A DNA stretch of 64,000 bases from Heterobasidion occidentale (GCA_039111635.1 JBCAQO010000002.1:2108001-2172000), one strand, 5' to 3'. Shown: positions 12,501 to 24,603, counted from the first letter of the stretch. Notes: generated by a model not told the origin, from the sequence alone. Numbers and translations: made by a program.

Positions 12501-13558
12501 CTCCCAACCGCAGGTCTTACACTCCTGCAGATGAACGATGAGAATCTCTCCGTGATCTCAAGAGAATGCACCCAGCTGAAAAAACCCAGGCCAAATCTCC
12601 AGTCCACCCCCGAGAGGCCTGGCCCCAACAGATGTAAACACAGCCCTGGCATTGTAGGTCTTTGAATGTCTGGTAGCAAAGCATATTCATGACTTTGCTA
12701 TCCCATTTATATGTCTTACTGAGTACATACAGCATCGGCGCCTGCATGACCAGCATCTGAACCAGGTTGAGAGCCGAAGCAAATTCTGCAGGCATGCCTC
12801 CTCGTTGTGAGGTGGTCAAATTTCGGAACGTTCTATAGTATCCAGTCAGAGCCAACTCATGTCCAGAAAGAGAAGCGCTCAACTTGGGGTCAAATGCCAT
12901 AGACGTCCGGACGATCTTGATGTTGTATACATGTCGGGGCGTGTTTTGAGGCGACATTTGGACCTCAAACTGAAACTGATTGGAAGAGCCATCAGGCAAC
13001 AAGGCGGGTAACCTACCGAGATGGATCCACCCGGAGCAATTTCTTTGGAAGAATACAAGTTTTTCTTCCCGTCGAACGCCGCGCGCGGTTGAAACACAGT
13101 CGCGTATGTTATCTGCATCTTATCCACGATTTCCCTCGCTCTCCGAACATTATTGACTTGTGGTGTCATTGCTGCAAACAGCTAGTCAAGGGAGCGTGTG
13201 GGCGCTCTCTGGATGAGCGACACTCACTTACTGTTCAAGCCATGTCGATGAGCAGATGCGAGTCGCGTCGTGTGATCGCCGACTTACTATCATACTGAAC
13301 GAATGTCCGTGTTGGGTATTGGACTACCTCGAAGGCGTTGGTGCGAACGGAAACGTCGCCAGTGATTGGGATGACAGGAGCACGATCCTTGTGGGGAGGG
13401 ACATGTCGGGATTTTTCACGTTGTTTTTGAAACTCTTGCGCAGGACCGACAACGCGGGCCGAACCACGTTCTGCACGTCCTCCACCGCGACTTAGGATAC
13501 GCCCGCCCCTACGATTTTCCATCTGATGATGTGTATCTTGTTGCATTATAGACTGCAC
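9512..13558 (-). CDS. AGO: Argonaute protein with complete DEDH catalytic tetrad
   Basis: Small-RNA-guided effector of RNA silencing. The gene has many short introns. Domains in order along the minus strand: an RGG-rich start (GGRILSRGGGRAERG), the N domain (VSVRTNAFEVVQYPTRTFVQYD, near 13330), linker with SVRPAVGRLIVNIDT (near 12500) and LVPRGGLYTFKKGDRTMTVK (near 12230), PAZ (LSYPQIFGVRMPGKYDVVLP then FASKRPLDRLRAIQ, 12100-11880), MID (GSWNAVKRKFYKPG near 11620; ATYRPNLLVVILPD near 11230), then PIWI. The PIWI residues are all present: Asp in GADVGHPG (10815-10817), Glu in NPRQEII (10698-10700), Asp in FFRDGVSEG (10532-10534) and His in LCHVYARATRS (9852-9854), so the protein should be able to slice. 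The stop follows IRDQMFFL. The start is the first ATG of the N-terminal exon; an in-frame ATG at 13522 is an alternative. Not every intron boundary was resolved. Confidence 0.93.
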
Positions 13559-13936
13559 AAGCCAGATGGACTTGGGCGTAGCAGGAGAAGAGAGAGCGGT
13601 CCACGATGCGCAGGCGCAGTCAATTCGAATTTCATGAGCACGTGTGAATATTCATCCGATAACCAATCTGAAGAAACCAATATATTGACATAGGAGTATA
13701 CTGTGGGCAACATCCCGCGGGAAAGTGAAAGAACGACTAGAACATCGCCAGCAACTGACTACTCAAGGTGCGGACAAAAAAACGTGAAGACTTGAGTTAT
13801 ACGTGAAAGGTCCAGCAGATAATGGAAGTGCAGGTAGACAACAGAGTGAACGTAAACGACCTATTAAACACGTTTCCGACTCATGCGTATACCAGGCACG
13901 AGGATGGTAAGGTAAAGGGAAACGGCCCCGAAACGA
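13559..13936. other. Intergenic: Argonaute promoter and YPT1 3' UTR
   Basis: Both flanking genes are on the minus strand, so this 378-bp gap holds the YPT1 terminator and the Argonaute promoter. No open frame or repeat of note is visible. Confidence 0.5.
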
Positions 13937-15005
13937 TCAGCAGCAGCCACCAGACTGCTGTTGCTGCACTGTCTGACCAGGCGTAATGGTCGAGGACTTG
14001 CCAGTCCCTGAGGGTGTTGACGTAGAACCCATACTAGACATTACGTCTCAGCGACGGTCCGCCCAATCAAGCTTGGTACATACCGGTCCTTGATTTGCTT
14101 GGCCATTGTCAAGAAAGCCTGCTCGACATTGGTAGCGTTCTTGGCCGATGTCTCCAGGAATGGAATGGTCAACTGGTCCGCAAATTCCTTCAGGGAACAA
14201 TGCGTCAGAGAATAGTTACCAATGTAGAGTATGCACTTACTTTCGCGACGCTGTACTCTACGACCTTCTTGCTTGTGAGGTCGGACTTGTTGCCAACAAG
14301 CAGCTTATTGACACCCTCCGATGCGTAGCGGTCGATCTCTTGAAGCCATTGCTTTACGTTCGTGAAAGTATCTGAAAAGACGTTGTCAGGACAGCGAGGC
14401 AGGGAGAGGCGTAGTGACTTACCGTTATCAGTAACATCGTAAACGACAATGATGCCGTGTGCACCACGATAATAGGATGAGGTGATGGTGCGGAAACGTT
14501 CCTGGCCTGAGGATAACAAAAATAGGAGATGAGGGCGTCTGAGAGGTGCAATCAAGACCGATACCCACCTGCTGTGTCCCACTGAATTGCGAAGATTATG
14601 TTAGTACATCCGAGGCCAACACAGAAACGACCGATTTGATGCCAATGACATAGGGATCTAGAGCCATGGACACTGATCCCTTCCAAATGAACGTGGAATT
14701 GGGGATATTCCGGAAACCTCGCGGCTTGCGCAGTGCCACGCGCCATGACCCGTTGAGACAGAGGCACTCACGATTTGGAGCTTCACCGTCTTTCCCTCGA
14801 GCTCGATGGTCCGAATCTTGAAGTCAACGCCGATAGTACTGATGTAGCTCTCCGTGTAGGTGTCGTCAGCGAATCGCAAAAGGAGGCAAGACTACTACAC
14901 GGTGAGCATAGAGTCTGCAAGTCTGTGCGAGTGACGTACCTTGCCAACCCCAGAGTCGCCAATGAGGAGGAGCTTGAAGAGGAAATCGTACTCGCTGGTA
15001 TGCAT
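13937..15005 (-). CDS. YPT1: Rab GTPase YPT1/RAB1, ER-to-Golgi transport
   Basis: Small GTPase controlling vesicle tethering between ER and Golgi. Seven exons join in phase: 15005-14940, 14891-14772, 14581-14569, 14506-14423, 14371-14241, 14187-14084, 14033-13937, giving 204 aa, the family length. G motifs: GDSGVGKS (P-loop), the effector region [46 protein letters not shown] and ETSAKNA. The C-terminus ends SGGCC, the double-geranylgeranylation signal. The third exon is only 13 nt (codes WDTA plus one base) and sits exactly in the G3 motif. The start [10 protein letters not shown] replaces the usual MNPEYD; it needs no extra exon, but a short upstream exon cannot be excluded. Divergent from the aspartic protease. 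Confidence 0.96.
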
Positions 15006-15461
15006 GTTGTCGAGGTCGAGGGTAGTGAGAGAACAACAGTTGAGCTCACGCAGGTGAGGCAGTGATGTGACGCGCGTCCTTAGTACTGTCACGGCCACGA
15101 GGCATGGCTCCGGAGTTGCCGCACTCCGCCAGTCTCCGTCTTCTTTGGCCTCCTGCGCTGTACTACCATTTCTCGGTGCACTGATACTGGCATGAGAGAC
15201 GTTATATGACATTATCGGAAGTGTAGCGGGCGAGTCAGCATTTTCTCTCTATTCCTAACGTAAACTCCAAGCGGTAAATATAGCAGGAGGTCAACCGTCC
15301 GGCGTCCAGTCTGGATCACAATCTTGGAACGTGCAGACCGCATTTTCTGGCAGCTATCGAGACTTGTGAAGTAGTCCAATGGCCTGAAACGAGACATACG
15401 TACGCATTCTGATATACGGCAGTGCCTACATCGCCGTCCCTCGTTTGTTACATGAGACAAG
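15006..15461. promoter_or_regulatory. Divergent promoter region of YPT1 and an aspartic protease
   Basis: A 456-bp head-to-head interval that must contain the 5' UTRs and promoters of both genes. No individual site is recognised. Confidence 0.45.
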
Positions 15462-17266
15462 ATGCCCCAGCAGCGCGGGCTCTTAGGTTTCCTTTTCATC
15501 TTCCTTCGCTGCTATTTTCTCGTACCAGCGATCAATGCCGTTCCATCTCCCTCCAAGATCCCCAGGCACTCGGGCCGCTCAATTACACTGCAACGCGTTT
15601 TCCATAATCAGACAATCTTGGCCAATGAGTCCTTTCTACAGCCTGCAGGCGGCGTGCCTCTCCTCAATATGCACCAATTGTGATTTGACCTCTATGATAA
15701 ATGAAGTCACCTAACTGACTACCAAAACTATACTCCAGCACTTATGTGGCGCGCATCAGGTTACCTTGCCACTTTTATTGCATTCTTTTGATCTCTGCTA
15801 ATACTGTTTACCAGCATCGGCGGACAAGACTTGCAGGTCATCCTCGATACCGGCTCGTCTGATCTAGTCAGTCACAATTCCCTACTACGCCACGAAATGA
15901 TCGACTGCTGACCAGATCTCATTCGATCCAAGTGGGTTTTGTCCGAGGACTGCACCGAGCCTGACTGCACTGGGTTGTCCAAGTACAGTAAAACGTCGTC
16001 CTTTCAGACGTCCTCGGCTGAGTTCGAGCTCGATTACCTGGTCGGCTCAGTCTCTGGAACCATAGGGTTTGAGAGTGTGACATTCGGCTCTTATCAAGTG
16101 ACCTCTCAAGTATTCGGTGGGTAATAATGCGCTTACTCCATGATGATCTCTTTACTGACAGGCCACACACATCCAGCACTAGCGAATCAGACCCACAACC
16201 TCGATCTGTCTAGCTCAGAATACAGCGGCATTCTAGGCCTGTCGTTCCCGCTTGCTGCATCCATCGCGTCGAATACTGGGAAGACTCTATTGGAAAACCT
16301 GTTCTCATACTTTGACGATTCTCACCGATTTTTTGCCTTCAAACTGGGAAGAGAGCTGGACGATTCGTCATTCACCCTCGGACAGCTCGATCCGGCCATT
16401 GGGAACTCGACCGAGGATTTCACATATACGGCTGTCTATCCCGGTCGAAATTCGGTGCCTGACTATTGGAAACTGCCTCTGCGGTCTATAACGCTCAACT
16501 CGACTACCTTTTTCACTTCTCTGGCGCCTTCTCGAGTGCATGATTCGACCACTCCCATCGCTGTTCTTGACACTGGCACATCGTTCATTCTGGGCCCATC
16601 CAGTGACGTGGATGCTTTTTGGGACGCCATTGGCGCCACAAGGAAAACGGATGCTGGCCAGTGGCAGGTGAGATGCAATAGAGCTGTAACCATCGGCTTC
16701 GTCCTTGGAGACCAAGACAGCATGAAGGAGTACCCTGTCGACCCTGCGGACATCAACTTGCAAGGGGTGGACCCGGAGGGTTGGTGTATCGCGGGTATCC
16801 AACCCAGCGATAAAGTGTGTTCTTTACCTTTTGAGGGGTATCTATGAGCTCATCACGAACTTCAGATCAATTCCGGAGACTGGATTCTTGGAGATGCCTT
16901 CCTGCGAGTGCGTGACAGCGTATTCTTGTCTCTGAACTTTGCTCACTCATGCGCACAACCGCCTAGAATGTTTACGTTGTTCATCACGGCTCAACGGCCC
17001 AGCGTCCGCCTCTTATCGGTCTACTCACTATGACGGAACCCACATCCGCTCTCAAGCGCTTCCAGCAGGAACGAGGAAGTGACTCCGAGGCCCCCATCGA
17101 AGGCCATTCGATTGACGCTCACCACGAGAAGCATTCAAAACTGAGCTCTGGGGCTATTTGTGGGATTATTGCCACCGGCGCATTTCTGGTTGGCGGATCT
17201 GGAACACTGTTATTCCAGATATACAAATCGTACAGAAGGAGAGAAGGGAAAGAAACGACATCATGA
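15462..17266 (+). CDS. Pepsin-type aspartic protease (A1) with signal peptide and C-terminal membrane anchor
   Basis: Secreted or cell-surface endopeptidase. Exons 15462-15679, 15739-15759 (21 nt), 15815-15866, 15933-16116, 16162-16814, 16866-16907, 16967-17266 join in phase to give about 489 aa. The N-terminus has a hydrophobic signal (LLGFLFIFLRCYFLVPA). The two catalytic loops are intact: VILDTGSSDLWVL and AVLDTGTSFILG. Other family segments are YSGILGLSFPL, GQLDPAIG, WILGDAFLRNVYVVHH. After the protease domain comes a hydrophilic linker (about 55 residues) and one hydrophobic segment (ICGIIATGAFLVGGSGTLLF) followed by a short basic tail, so the enzyme is probably anchored at the plasma membrane like yapsins, but here by a transmembrane helix. 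Several NxS/T sites suggest glycosylation. Confidence 0.93.
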
Positions 17267-17350
17267 CTATGATACACGCATGTCCGCAGTTCGTAAAATC
17301 ATAGATGGAGGGTGTGCAGTTGAAAATCGTCGGAAATGGTGTCAAGCAGC

Positions 17351-18020
17351 CTACTTCTGCTGGTGAGGGAAGTAAGCAGGCTGATAGCCTGGTTGGAAGG
17401 GACCCTGGGCCTGTGCCCAAGGGCTTGACGGCCCTGGGATCCCATGGCTTGGGCCGGCGGATGGGTGCTGATAGTTGACGGCCGCGACCTGTGGTTCCCA
17501 GCTAGAAGATCAAGAGATGCAGATACATGAACGTGGTGCGGCAAAAACGTGGTGGGGTCGAGCGCACGCACCCCTGTTGCAAAGGAACGGTCCATTGACA
17601 GATGCCGCAGATCCAAACATGCGAGGCACGCATAGGGATGAGTGGGACGAAGCACACCTCGAACCATGTGCGAGACTTCGCCGAAAGAACGGAGGCTGAG
17701 GGCGATGATTGGCGAATGGGAAAGCCTGGTCAGAGCGCGAGAAGGCGAACCGGGCCTTAAACACAGCGTACCATTATGGCAACGAGGACAAATCCGAGGC
17801 GTCTGATCGCCCTCGGGCTTGATCTTAGTGGGACAGCCGACTAGAGCGAATGTGCATTGATGAGCGGTGATCAGCAGTCCTGTTGCGTTGCAGTGGTATT
17901 ACAGAAGCCTCAGAGGACCATACTTACAGAAGATGGGAAGGCAGACTATGTGGAGCGATAACGTCAGTCTGAGTTGCACTGGGAATCGCTTTCGATGGAG
18001 AACGTACAGAAAAAGTCCAT
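17351..18020 (-). CDS. Small fungal zinc-ribbon protein with Pro/Gln-rich tail
   Basis: Five exons join in phase: 18020-18008 (13 nt), 17945-17928 (18 nt), 17840-17772, 17695-17572, 17501-17351, giving 124 aa. The N-terminus MDFFFCLPIFFGCPTKIKPE, then CPRCHNASVLSAKSRTWFE and VPLIPM, then HVWICGICQWTVPL is the signature of the fungus-specific zinc-ribbon family (I believe Pfam zinc_ribbon_15): two CxxC pairs separated by a Trp/Phe-rich loop. The tail is rich in Pro, Gln, Tyr and Gly (HPSAGPSHGIPGPSSPW; PFQPGYQPAYFPHQQK). The function is unknown in the family. The first two tiny exons are needed to produce the conserved N-terminus, which supports the model. Confidence 0.85.
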
Positions 18021-19752
18021 GAAGGTACGCAGATGATCACGGTTCTCGACAGGATGAGTGAGCTGGGGCGCACAGCCTTTGACGCTGCGCCGCGCCACAC
18101 AATGACCACGACGCCAACCACTCGGACACGACAGATCAAGATCTCTCATGTGCCGCATCCGCGATTTCCCGATGACAAACACTCATTTTGCTTCCGCATG
18201 GCAAGCCTACGAGATCTCGCCATCCAACGTTGGGTAACAGCACATACAATTGTTATTGTGTTGTCCGCCGCCACCAACAATAACATAAGATCCGAATGCC
18301 TCTCATAGGAGTGAGATTGCGGCCGGGTCTCTCTCGAGTCTCGGTGTAGACATCGCCTCCTCCAGGGGACCGTCAATCTAGATGCCACTCATCTAGGGGC
18401 CGCCGCCGACTTCGCGGTCGCGTTTTCGACTCCTCAGACTCTACTTGCTGCCGCGGCACCGCTTAACCTCAATAAATACGGTGATTTTAATTAAAATGCC
18501 GTCGCAAAACTGGGTTTTTGTCGACACGGAGGTCGTGTGAAAGTGATCTCCGTTTTCAGCGACTCCCCGACTTCGTTGACCCAACTAGACAGAACGCCAG
18601 TTTGTGACTGCATCTTGACTACAAATGACTCCATCTCGAATATCTATTTTTACTGGACTCAACCGCGCAGTGACGGTCCGTGCTGCATCCCCATCCTCTC
18701 TGCATATCGCTTGTTGCTTGAGCCCGCGGTGAATGATCATCGAGACTCCAGCACAGTGGAACATCCACTCGTCACCGGCCAACATACGAGAGAGAAGGTT
18801 CCTTGGCCCAATATATCGGTCCCTAGTCGAAGAAGGCGCAACTAGCGCAGTCTGGGCTCTCCCCCTTGGGGTGAGTCGGCGACTTGCCAATCCCATTGGG
18901 GATACCGACTCGAACAGTGACCTTAATGGGCCTCTCTGCCGTCATCGGCGCATGGCGACTTTCCAAGTATCCATCTGTGGTTCGCACAACACACAACCAA
19001 TACAAACTTTGTCCCGGCACCGCTGCGCCCCGCTCCCCGATGGCTGAACCTTCCCCATCACATCTCCCAGGGTATCCCGATTCATTGACCAGCGCAGCAC
19101 GGCAACAGCTCGAAACGCCCGATTTGGCCCGCACATCCGTCCTGGCTTGTCGCCATTACTCGAGCCATTTCATATTCCCCGAGCGTCTTTCCTGCAGCTG
19201 CGTCGCTTGACCAGGCGCCCTCTGGCCTCAAGGCCTCAAGGCTCCAGGATCAGCCAAGGCGCCTTTGGTGACCCACGATCTCCTCCACCCTCAATATATC
19301 GTCGCGTACGTTGACAACCGCGGTCGGGGATCAGCGTCCCTGCCCGGATCATGATTTACGGAAGGCCCGGTCACAATATCTAGGTGGTTATTGCGAGTGA
19401 TGGAGCCGAAAGGTCAAGGAGGTGTCGGCAAGTGAAGAAAGAAGAAATACAGCGGGTAGTGTAAAAAGCGATGGTTATGATGACAGCATTATACAACTGT
19501 GCTTGCCCGGCAGCAGTGCAGCCACAGCTGGCAGACAATGGTCTCAGTGTCCAAGAATGAAATGTTACACGGGAATGAAACAAGGTGTAGACCAAAAAGA
19601 GAACAAAAGAGCAAAGAAAGACGAAGATGAACAAGGTATCGCACGGACCGCCGAATGAAGGATAAAAAAACACCGAAAAACAAACGTTTGATCTACCTTT
19701 GTGCACAAGAAGCACGTTTTGCTAACAACGGGGCTGAGACACAGAGGAACCA
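18021..19752. other. Gene-poor stretch with no recognised gene
   Basis: Open frames up to about 110 codons on both strands (for example plus 18884-19210, minus 19380-19715) show no family resemblance. Near 18450-18500 there is an AT-rich patch (around TTTTAATTAAAATG), and near 19225-19250 a short run of direct repeats of GGCCTCAA. It probably contains the promoter of the zinc-ribbon gene on the left and the transcription factor 3' UTR on the right. Confidence 0.4.
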
Positions 19753-22695
19753 TCAATGGTAATAAGAACTTGAGCCCCCGAAATTTTGGTCACCGGTCGA
19801 CAGAGGGGCAGCGTGCGCCGAGCCCGCAAAGAGCATGCTCGAGCGAGGGTCGTAAAGCCCCGAAAATGGGGTCCCCATCGAGTTCGGACTTGGTTGGGAA
19901 TCATGGCCGCGCATGCTCAAGGGCGACAACGAAGGAACATTGTCAAACGCGAAGGGAGCTGCCTGCGAATGGTGGGCAGTACTTCCCATCGGCGGATGAC
20001 CAACCGGCGCCGATGGAGGGCTGAAGGAAAAGTGTTCGAGATCTGGAAAGTACTGCAACGTGGGCGAGATGCGTTGGGGAACCAAGGAGTGAACTGCGAC
20101 ATTATCTGAGCCCTCACTGGATGAAACGGGGTTGAATGTCCCAGTTTGCAGCTGTGTTGGTGTGGGGCCTGACATGAAGGGTGGGGTAGTGGGTGCATGG
20201 TTGGAGACCGGGGAGCCTCTGTGCGACCCCGGGCCCAAGAAGTCTTCTTGGAGCGATCCTTGACGTGAACGTGCGCCAGACGAAACCGAAGACGACGAGG
20301 GTGATGTCCAGCTGCCGTCCTCCGCACCACCCGTGTTGAGTGCGGAAAATTCGCCACGGAGAGAAGAGCGGGAAGAAGAGGTCGACAAGGACGAAGAGGG
20401 CGGAAGTTGACGAGGGTCCTGTGACGGCAGCGCGTTGGCATACGCGTCGTAATCGCTGGAGCTTACGGACGGGGACAGCTGTGCCTTTCGTCCACTAGAC
20501 GCCTTCCTTGCCTCCCATGCCATCCGTACGGTCCTCGCCCTCTCTTCGTTTTTCGAGAACGCCCATCGCATTTGATGCAAGGCTTGAAGACAAACGTGAA
20601 CGTCATCTTCCGTCCCGGATTCGCCCGCAACCATAAACCCTGCGAAGAAAACTCCATCTCGCACAAGGGACGCGTCGTATTCGAAAAAAGCTGTTCCCGA
20701 AAACCGACGGATGATGGAGACGACGCGTTTCACTGTGGTGTGACATCGGGTGGTCGCAACCTTGAGCAAACGCGTCGCTGCATCCGTAGTGGCTGGACTC
20801 CTCACGATTGGCGAACACTCGGGGGTCCTTCTTCGACTAGAGTGAACAACGACACGCTGCTTGAGTGCCTCGCGAATGACGTTGACTGTTCAGCATACAC
20901 CTGTGAGTCGGTTTGATGAACTAAAGATGGGGAGACTTACAACACTCGAAGATGAAGATCTGAATGAAGTGACGCTGTTTAGTACGAAACTCGCAAGGAG
21001 CAAGGGTCACGGCCTACCTGCCAGCCATAGATGTAGCGCTCTACTTCCTCCGCCCGAATGATGCCCAAGGGTCCCAGTTCCTTTAAACCCTCGAAAGCCT
21101 TCCATGACTGATCCAGAATTCCCCAAGCTTCGTGGAGCAGATTTTCGTCGATCTCGTCATTCTGTCGAGCACTGGGGCCTGTGAGGGCCGCGTGAACCTT
21201 GCGGCACGCGGACGCAAGCTGGAGGGGGACCTGCGCGTAACGGTACGTGAACTCGTAAGCCTCGGACCTTGTGACGGCGGTGGTACCGAGCGGAGGGACT
21301 GTTTTCTGAAAGGCATTGAGATCCTCGTCGGAGCTGCGAAATCATCAGCGAACCATGTTTTCCAAAAATGGACGACTACTTACAGAAGGAGTTTTCCTCC
21401 GCGGAGCCCACTCGTGATGCCCTCCACAACGTGTGCGTGCCAGAAGATACGGGACCTGACCAACAAGTCAACCCCCTTCCCCTGGCCGGTACCCACTGAT
21501 GACACGGAAGCCATGCTGCAAAGGGTGAATACTTGGCTGATCGTAGCCTCATGCATGACCTGTGCCTAGAAGATGAGAGGACTGCGCACACGATCTCGCG
21601 CGCCATGACTTACAAGTCTCTCCATAGGGGTTTGAACCTCTGGAAGATGATCTGATAAGCGTGGTGCGTCATACATGGAACGGATCTGCAAACCTTGTGT
21701 CAAGGGCGACAACAATAGCAGGGCGCGTACACCGTCCCAGGTGGGCTTGCGTACCACGCCGTGCATATCGATGAGCTGCAATACTTCTCTCACCATCTCA
21801 TTCGTGCGCTCTTGACGGCTGCGGATGGCGTGCGGACTGTTATCGACCTCCTCGATGCCGTACTCGTTGACGCCGAAGCTGGTGGCCCAGATGGCGAGTA
21901 TCATGGCGATGAGCTGGCCGGAGATGTCCAAGGCATTGCAATTCCCTTTCGCAAACTCGAAGAACCGAGAGCAAAACTCGGAGGGGTCGATGATCGGATC
22001 TGTGAGACATACAAAGATAATTTATTGATGAGACGGGGAGGACAGAGAGACGCTGCGGGAAATGAAAACAAACATTGTACGTGGAACCTACTGTAGAAGG
22101 GGGAAGAAAAGAACTCCGGCCTGAGTCGTGGGATGAGGTTGGGAGTGAGGGCGGGGGGTTGGTAGAGGTCGCTATCCTCGTCGAGTGTCTTGCCGTACAC
22201 GGCCCTAAGATGGGGAGTTGAGGTCGACCCAAATAAAAGAGGAAGACTTGGCAAGTGAAGCACGCGACTTACTCGACCTGCTGCAGCCGGCGGCCGCGCC
22301 GGAGGAGCTTGACAGCTTTGACTTCGGCGAACTCATCCCTGTCGAAAGATGATAGGGAGTGAGGATAACGATAAGGCGAGAGGTGGTGTGTCACTCACAC
22401 ACACTTGAGGCCACGCTCCTTGCAGTTTGAGCAGTGGGTCTGTTGACCGGTGGTGGTGAGGGGGAGGTCCTTGAGATCGCATCTCACCCTGGAGAGAGGG
22501 TATGGGCACGAGGATAGCAGAGGGCATGATCAGGGGGGGGGGGGGTGCGCACCTTCGCATGCGACATGCACCGCAGGCGGAGAACTGCTGCCTGGAAGAC
22601 TTTGGCTGACCGGAGGGGACGCGGGCAGCGGCTGCGGGGTAGGGGGACGTCGCGGAGGAGCGTCTGGAGGACGGGGAGGAGGACCTGGGAGGCAT
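19753..22695 (-). CDS. Zn2Cys6 transcription factor with fungal-specific trans domain
   Basis: DNA-binding regulator of the Gal4 class. The N-terminal exon (MPPRSSSPSSRRSS start) leads into the binuclear zinc cluster: CGACRMRRVRCDLKDLP then HCSNCKERGLKC, with all six Cys in place; the cluster is split by an intron that contains a 13-base poly-G run. It is followed by DEFAEVKAVKLLRRGRRLQQ, a linker/dimerisation segment typical of the XlnR/FacB-like group. The middle part (about 22000-20700) is the alpha-helical fungal trans domain (QLIAMILAIWATSFGVNEY; VMHEATISQVFTLCSMASVS; TRSEAYEFTYRYAQVPLQLA). The last exon (20893 to 19753) ends in a long Ser/Pro-rich tail, probably the activation domain. 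Targets unknown. An in-frame ATG at 22761 is an alternative start. Confidence 0.85.
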
Positions 22696-23615
22696 GTGTG
22701 AGGGGATGAGGGGAGTGTTCTGGGGAGGGAGGGGGATGGATAAATAGAGAGTGGAGAGCAATGCAGCATGTCAGATGAAAGAACATGCCTGGCTGATATG
22801 ACGCTTTTACGAGAGAATATAATTCCGTGTAACAACATCAGTAACCCCAGCCCGTAACGCGTAACCCCTCCTTCTCTTCCTCTCTCCTCTTCTTTTGCTT
22901 CCGTTTCCAGATCCGACAACGGGATCTTACGCCCCCAGATCCTGGTCCCTCGCACTCAGGCCCTCGCCAGCCTGAGCCCACGTTCCTCCCCCTCCCCCCT
23001 CCGCCACACCACCCCGCTCCAGCCCGTCCTCTCCCCGGTCTTTCACCACCATCAGCCCGACTGGCCAGACCCCGCCCCCGCTCCGGTCCCTCCGGCTGCT
23101 CAGCGCTTCCCCCCCGCAGATTCAAATTCCTGCGAAATTGTCGCACTTATTCCCCTTTCGGAGTCCCGGTGCCACTCGACGCCTCGATCGCGTGGATGCC
23201 AGTCACGGAAACAGTTCTTCTGATCAATAACCCCCACGCACAAAGAATCCGCATGTTACACGACACCTTCCAAGGACCTCTCGACTTCTGGCAGCATAGC
23301 CTGTGCTCGTCCTCCGTCTTCTGGCTCGATACCCTAATCCCTCCTTCCTCGGAACTCAACTCGCCCTTTCCCTCCACATTCCCTTCCAATACACTCCGGC
23401 GCCCTGCTCCAGCCCTACCCGAGGTCCCGATCCGGTCCCTCGACGAATCAGATGACTCCGCTCTCTTATTTGGTCGTCTGTCACTGCTAAGCAAGTAACG
23501 TCAGTTATGTACACTCAAGCCTGGAATCGCCCCTCGCCACACTGACGGTCATCAAATTTAGACTATCCGACGACGGCTCGTCGATATCCCTCCACCGCGC
23601 GACAACCCCGTCTTG
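22696..23615. other. Promoter side of the transcription factor plus 3' side of NOP16; no supported gene
   Basis: Strongly pyrimidine-rich on the plus strand (22850-23120), typical of a fungal promoter. A plus frame at 23169-23498 and minus frames at 22838-23146 and 23147-23494 lie opposite each other; none resembles a known protein. Confidence 0.4.
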
Positions 23616-24603
23616 CTATCGCGGTGTCCTCTTCAGCTTGCCGATCCCGCCCGCTTTGCGAATCGCGCGGCTGAGCTGTCCGGCAGTCCGCTGCTCGACG
23701 TTCAGCTTCCTGTCTCGTGCCATTTTTTCGACGTCCTCGCCGTATTTTTCAACCAATCGTTGGAGGTATTGCCCCTCGCCCGTCGACGAGAACCGCCGTA
23801 CCGGCTTGGCCAAAGACGATGCTTTTTCGAGAGCTTGATTGAATGCAAGGATACGTGGACCGCGATTCAATCCAGCGTGACAGCAAAGCGATGAGCACAC
23901 CCGACGAGCAACCGCGAAAGACGCTCATGTTGTACTTACCTTGAACAACCTCCGTCGCTTGTTTCCGTGCAGGCTCCCGTCCCATCGTCACCCAATCTTT
24001 TGTTTCGGGGGTGACACCTGAGGCTCTCTCTTCGATCAGAGGCTCCTCTTCCGGCATCTCGTCGTCACCCTCGTCTTCCATCTCTACCTCTACGACATTC
24101 CCTTGATTATCTCGGACAATCCTGCCATGTCCCTTGGGTAGACTACCGCTGTTCGCGTCGGCCTTGTGGGTTGACAAGGAGGGTTTCGAGCTTGTCATGT
24201 CGACCTCAATGATATTGCCATTGTCTTCTGTGTCTACCGTGACACGTTCGACACCACCAGCGACTCTAGGGTTCAGAGAGGTTGCGAGACCCAAGGCCGC
24301 ATAACTAATCATGCATAGACGAGAACAAGCCGAGCTGCTTCAACAGACGTCCATAAGTTTTCAAAATAGCTCGACCTACTTTTGCCGGACAGTTTTACGT
24401 TTGTCCCAGGCCTCTTGGAGAGCTTTTGGGCCGCGGATCACTGGGAAAGAGTGTCAACGGACTTATCGCGAGCAGTGTACAGGATTTCTGGGAAGATGAA
24501 AGGTACCTGGTTGTTTTTTCAGGAGCTTTTTCGCTTGCCGGGAGTGGTGGACAGGCTTGTATGAAGAGGAGCGGGTTTTACGACGCTGTCGGGGGTTGGC
24601 CAT
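23616..24603 (-). CDS. NOP16: Ribosome biogenesis protein NOP16
   Basis: Nucleolar factor needed for assembly of the 60S ribosomal subunit. Exons 24603-24507, 24440-24380, 24304-23940, 23833-23616 join in phase to give 246 aa. The N-terminus MANPRQRRKTRSSSYKP and KKLLKKQP, then IRGPKALQEAWDKRKTVRQN, YAALGLATSLNPRVAGG, and the C-terminal block LVEKYGEDVEKMARDRKLNV plus EQRTAGQLSRAIRKA match the family end to end. The middle is an acidic, Glu-rich linker. The last intron's acceptor lies at 23834; the longer open frame that reads through it has no family match. The C-terminal extension GKLKRTPR is basic. Confidence 0.93.

Noticed and set aside
23169..23498. 110-codon plus-strand open frame
   Set aside because: No recognisable content, opposed by a similar minus frame, located in a pyrimidine-rich promoter area.
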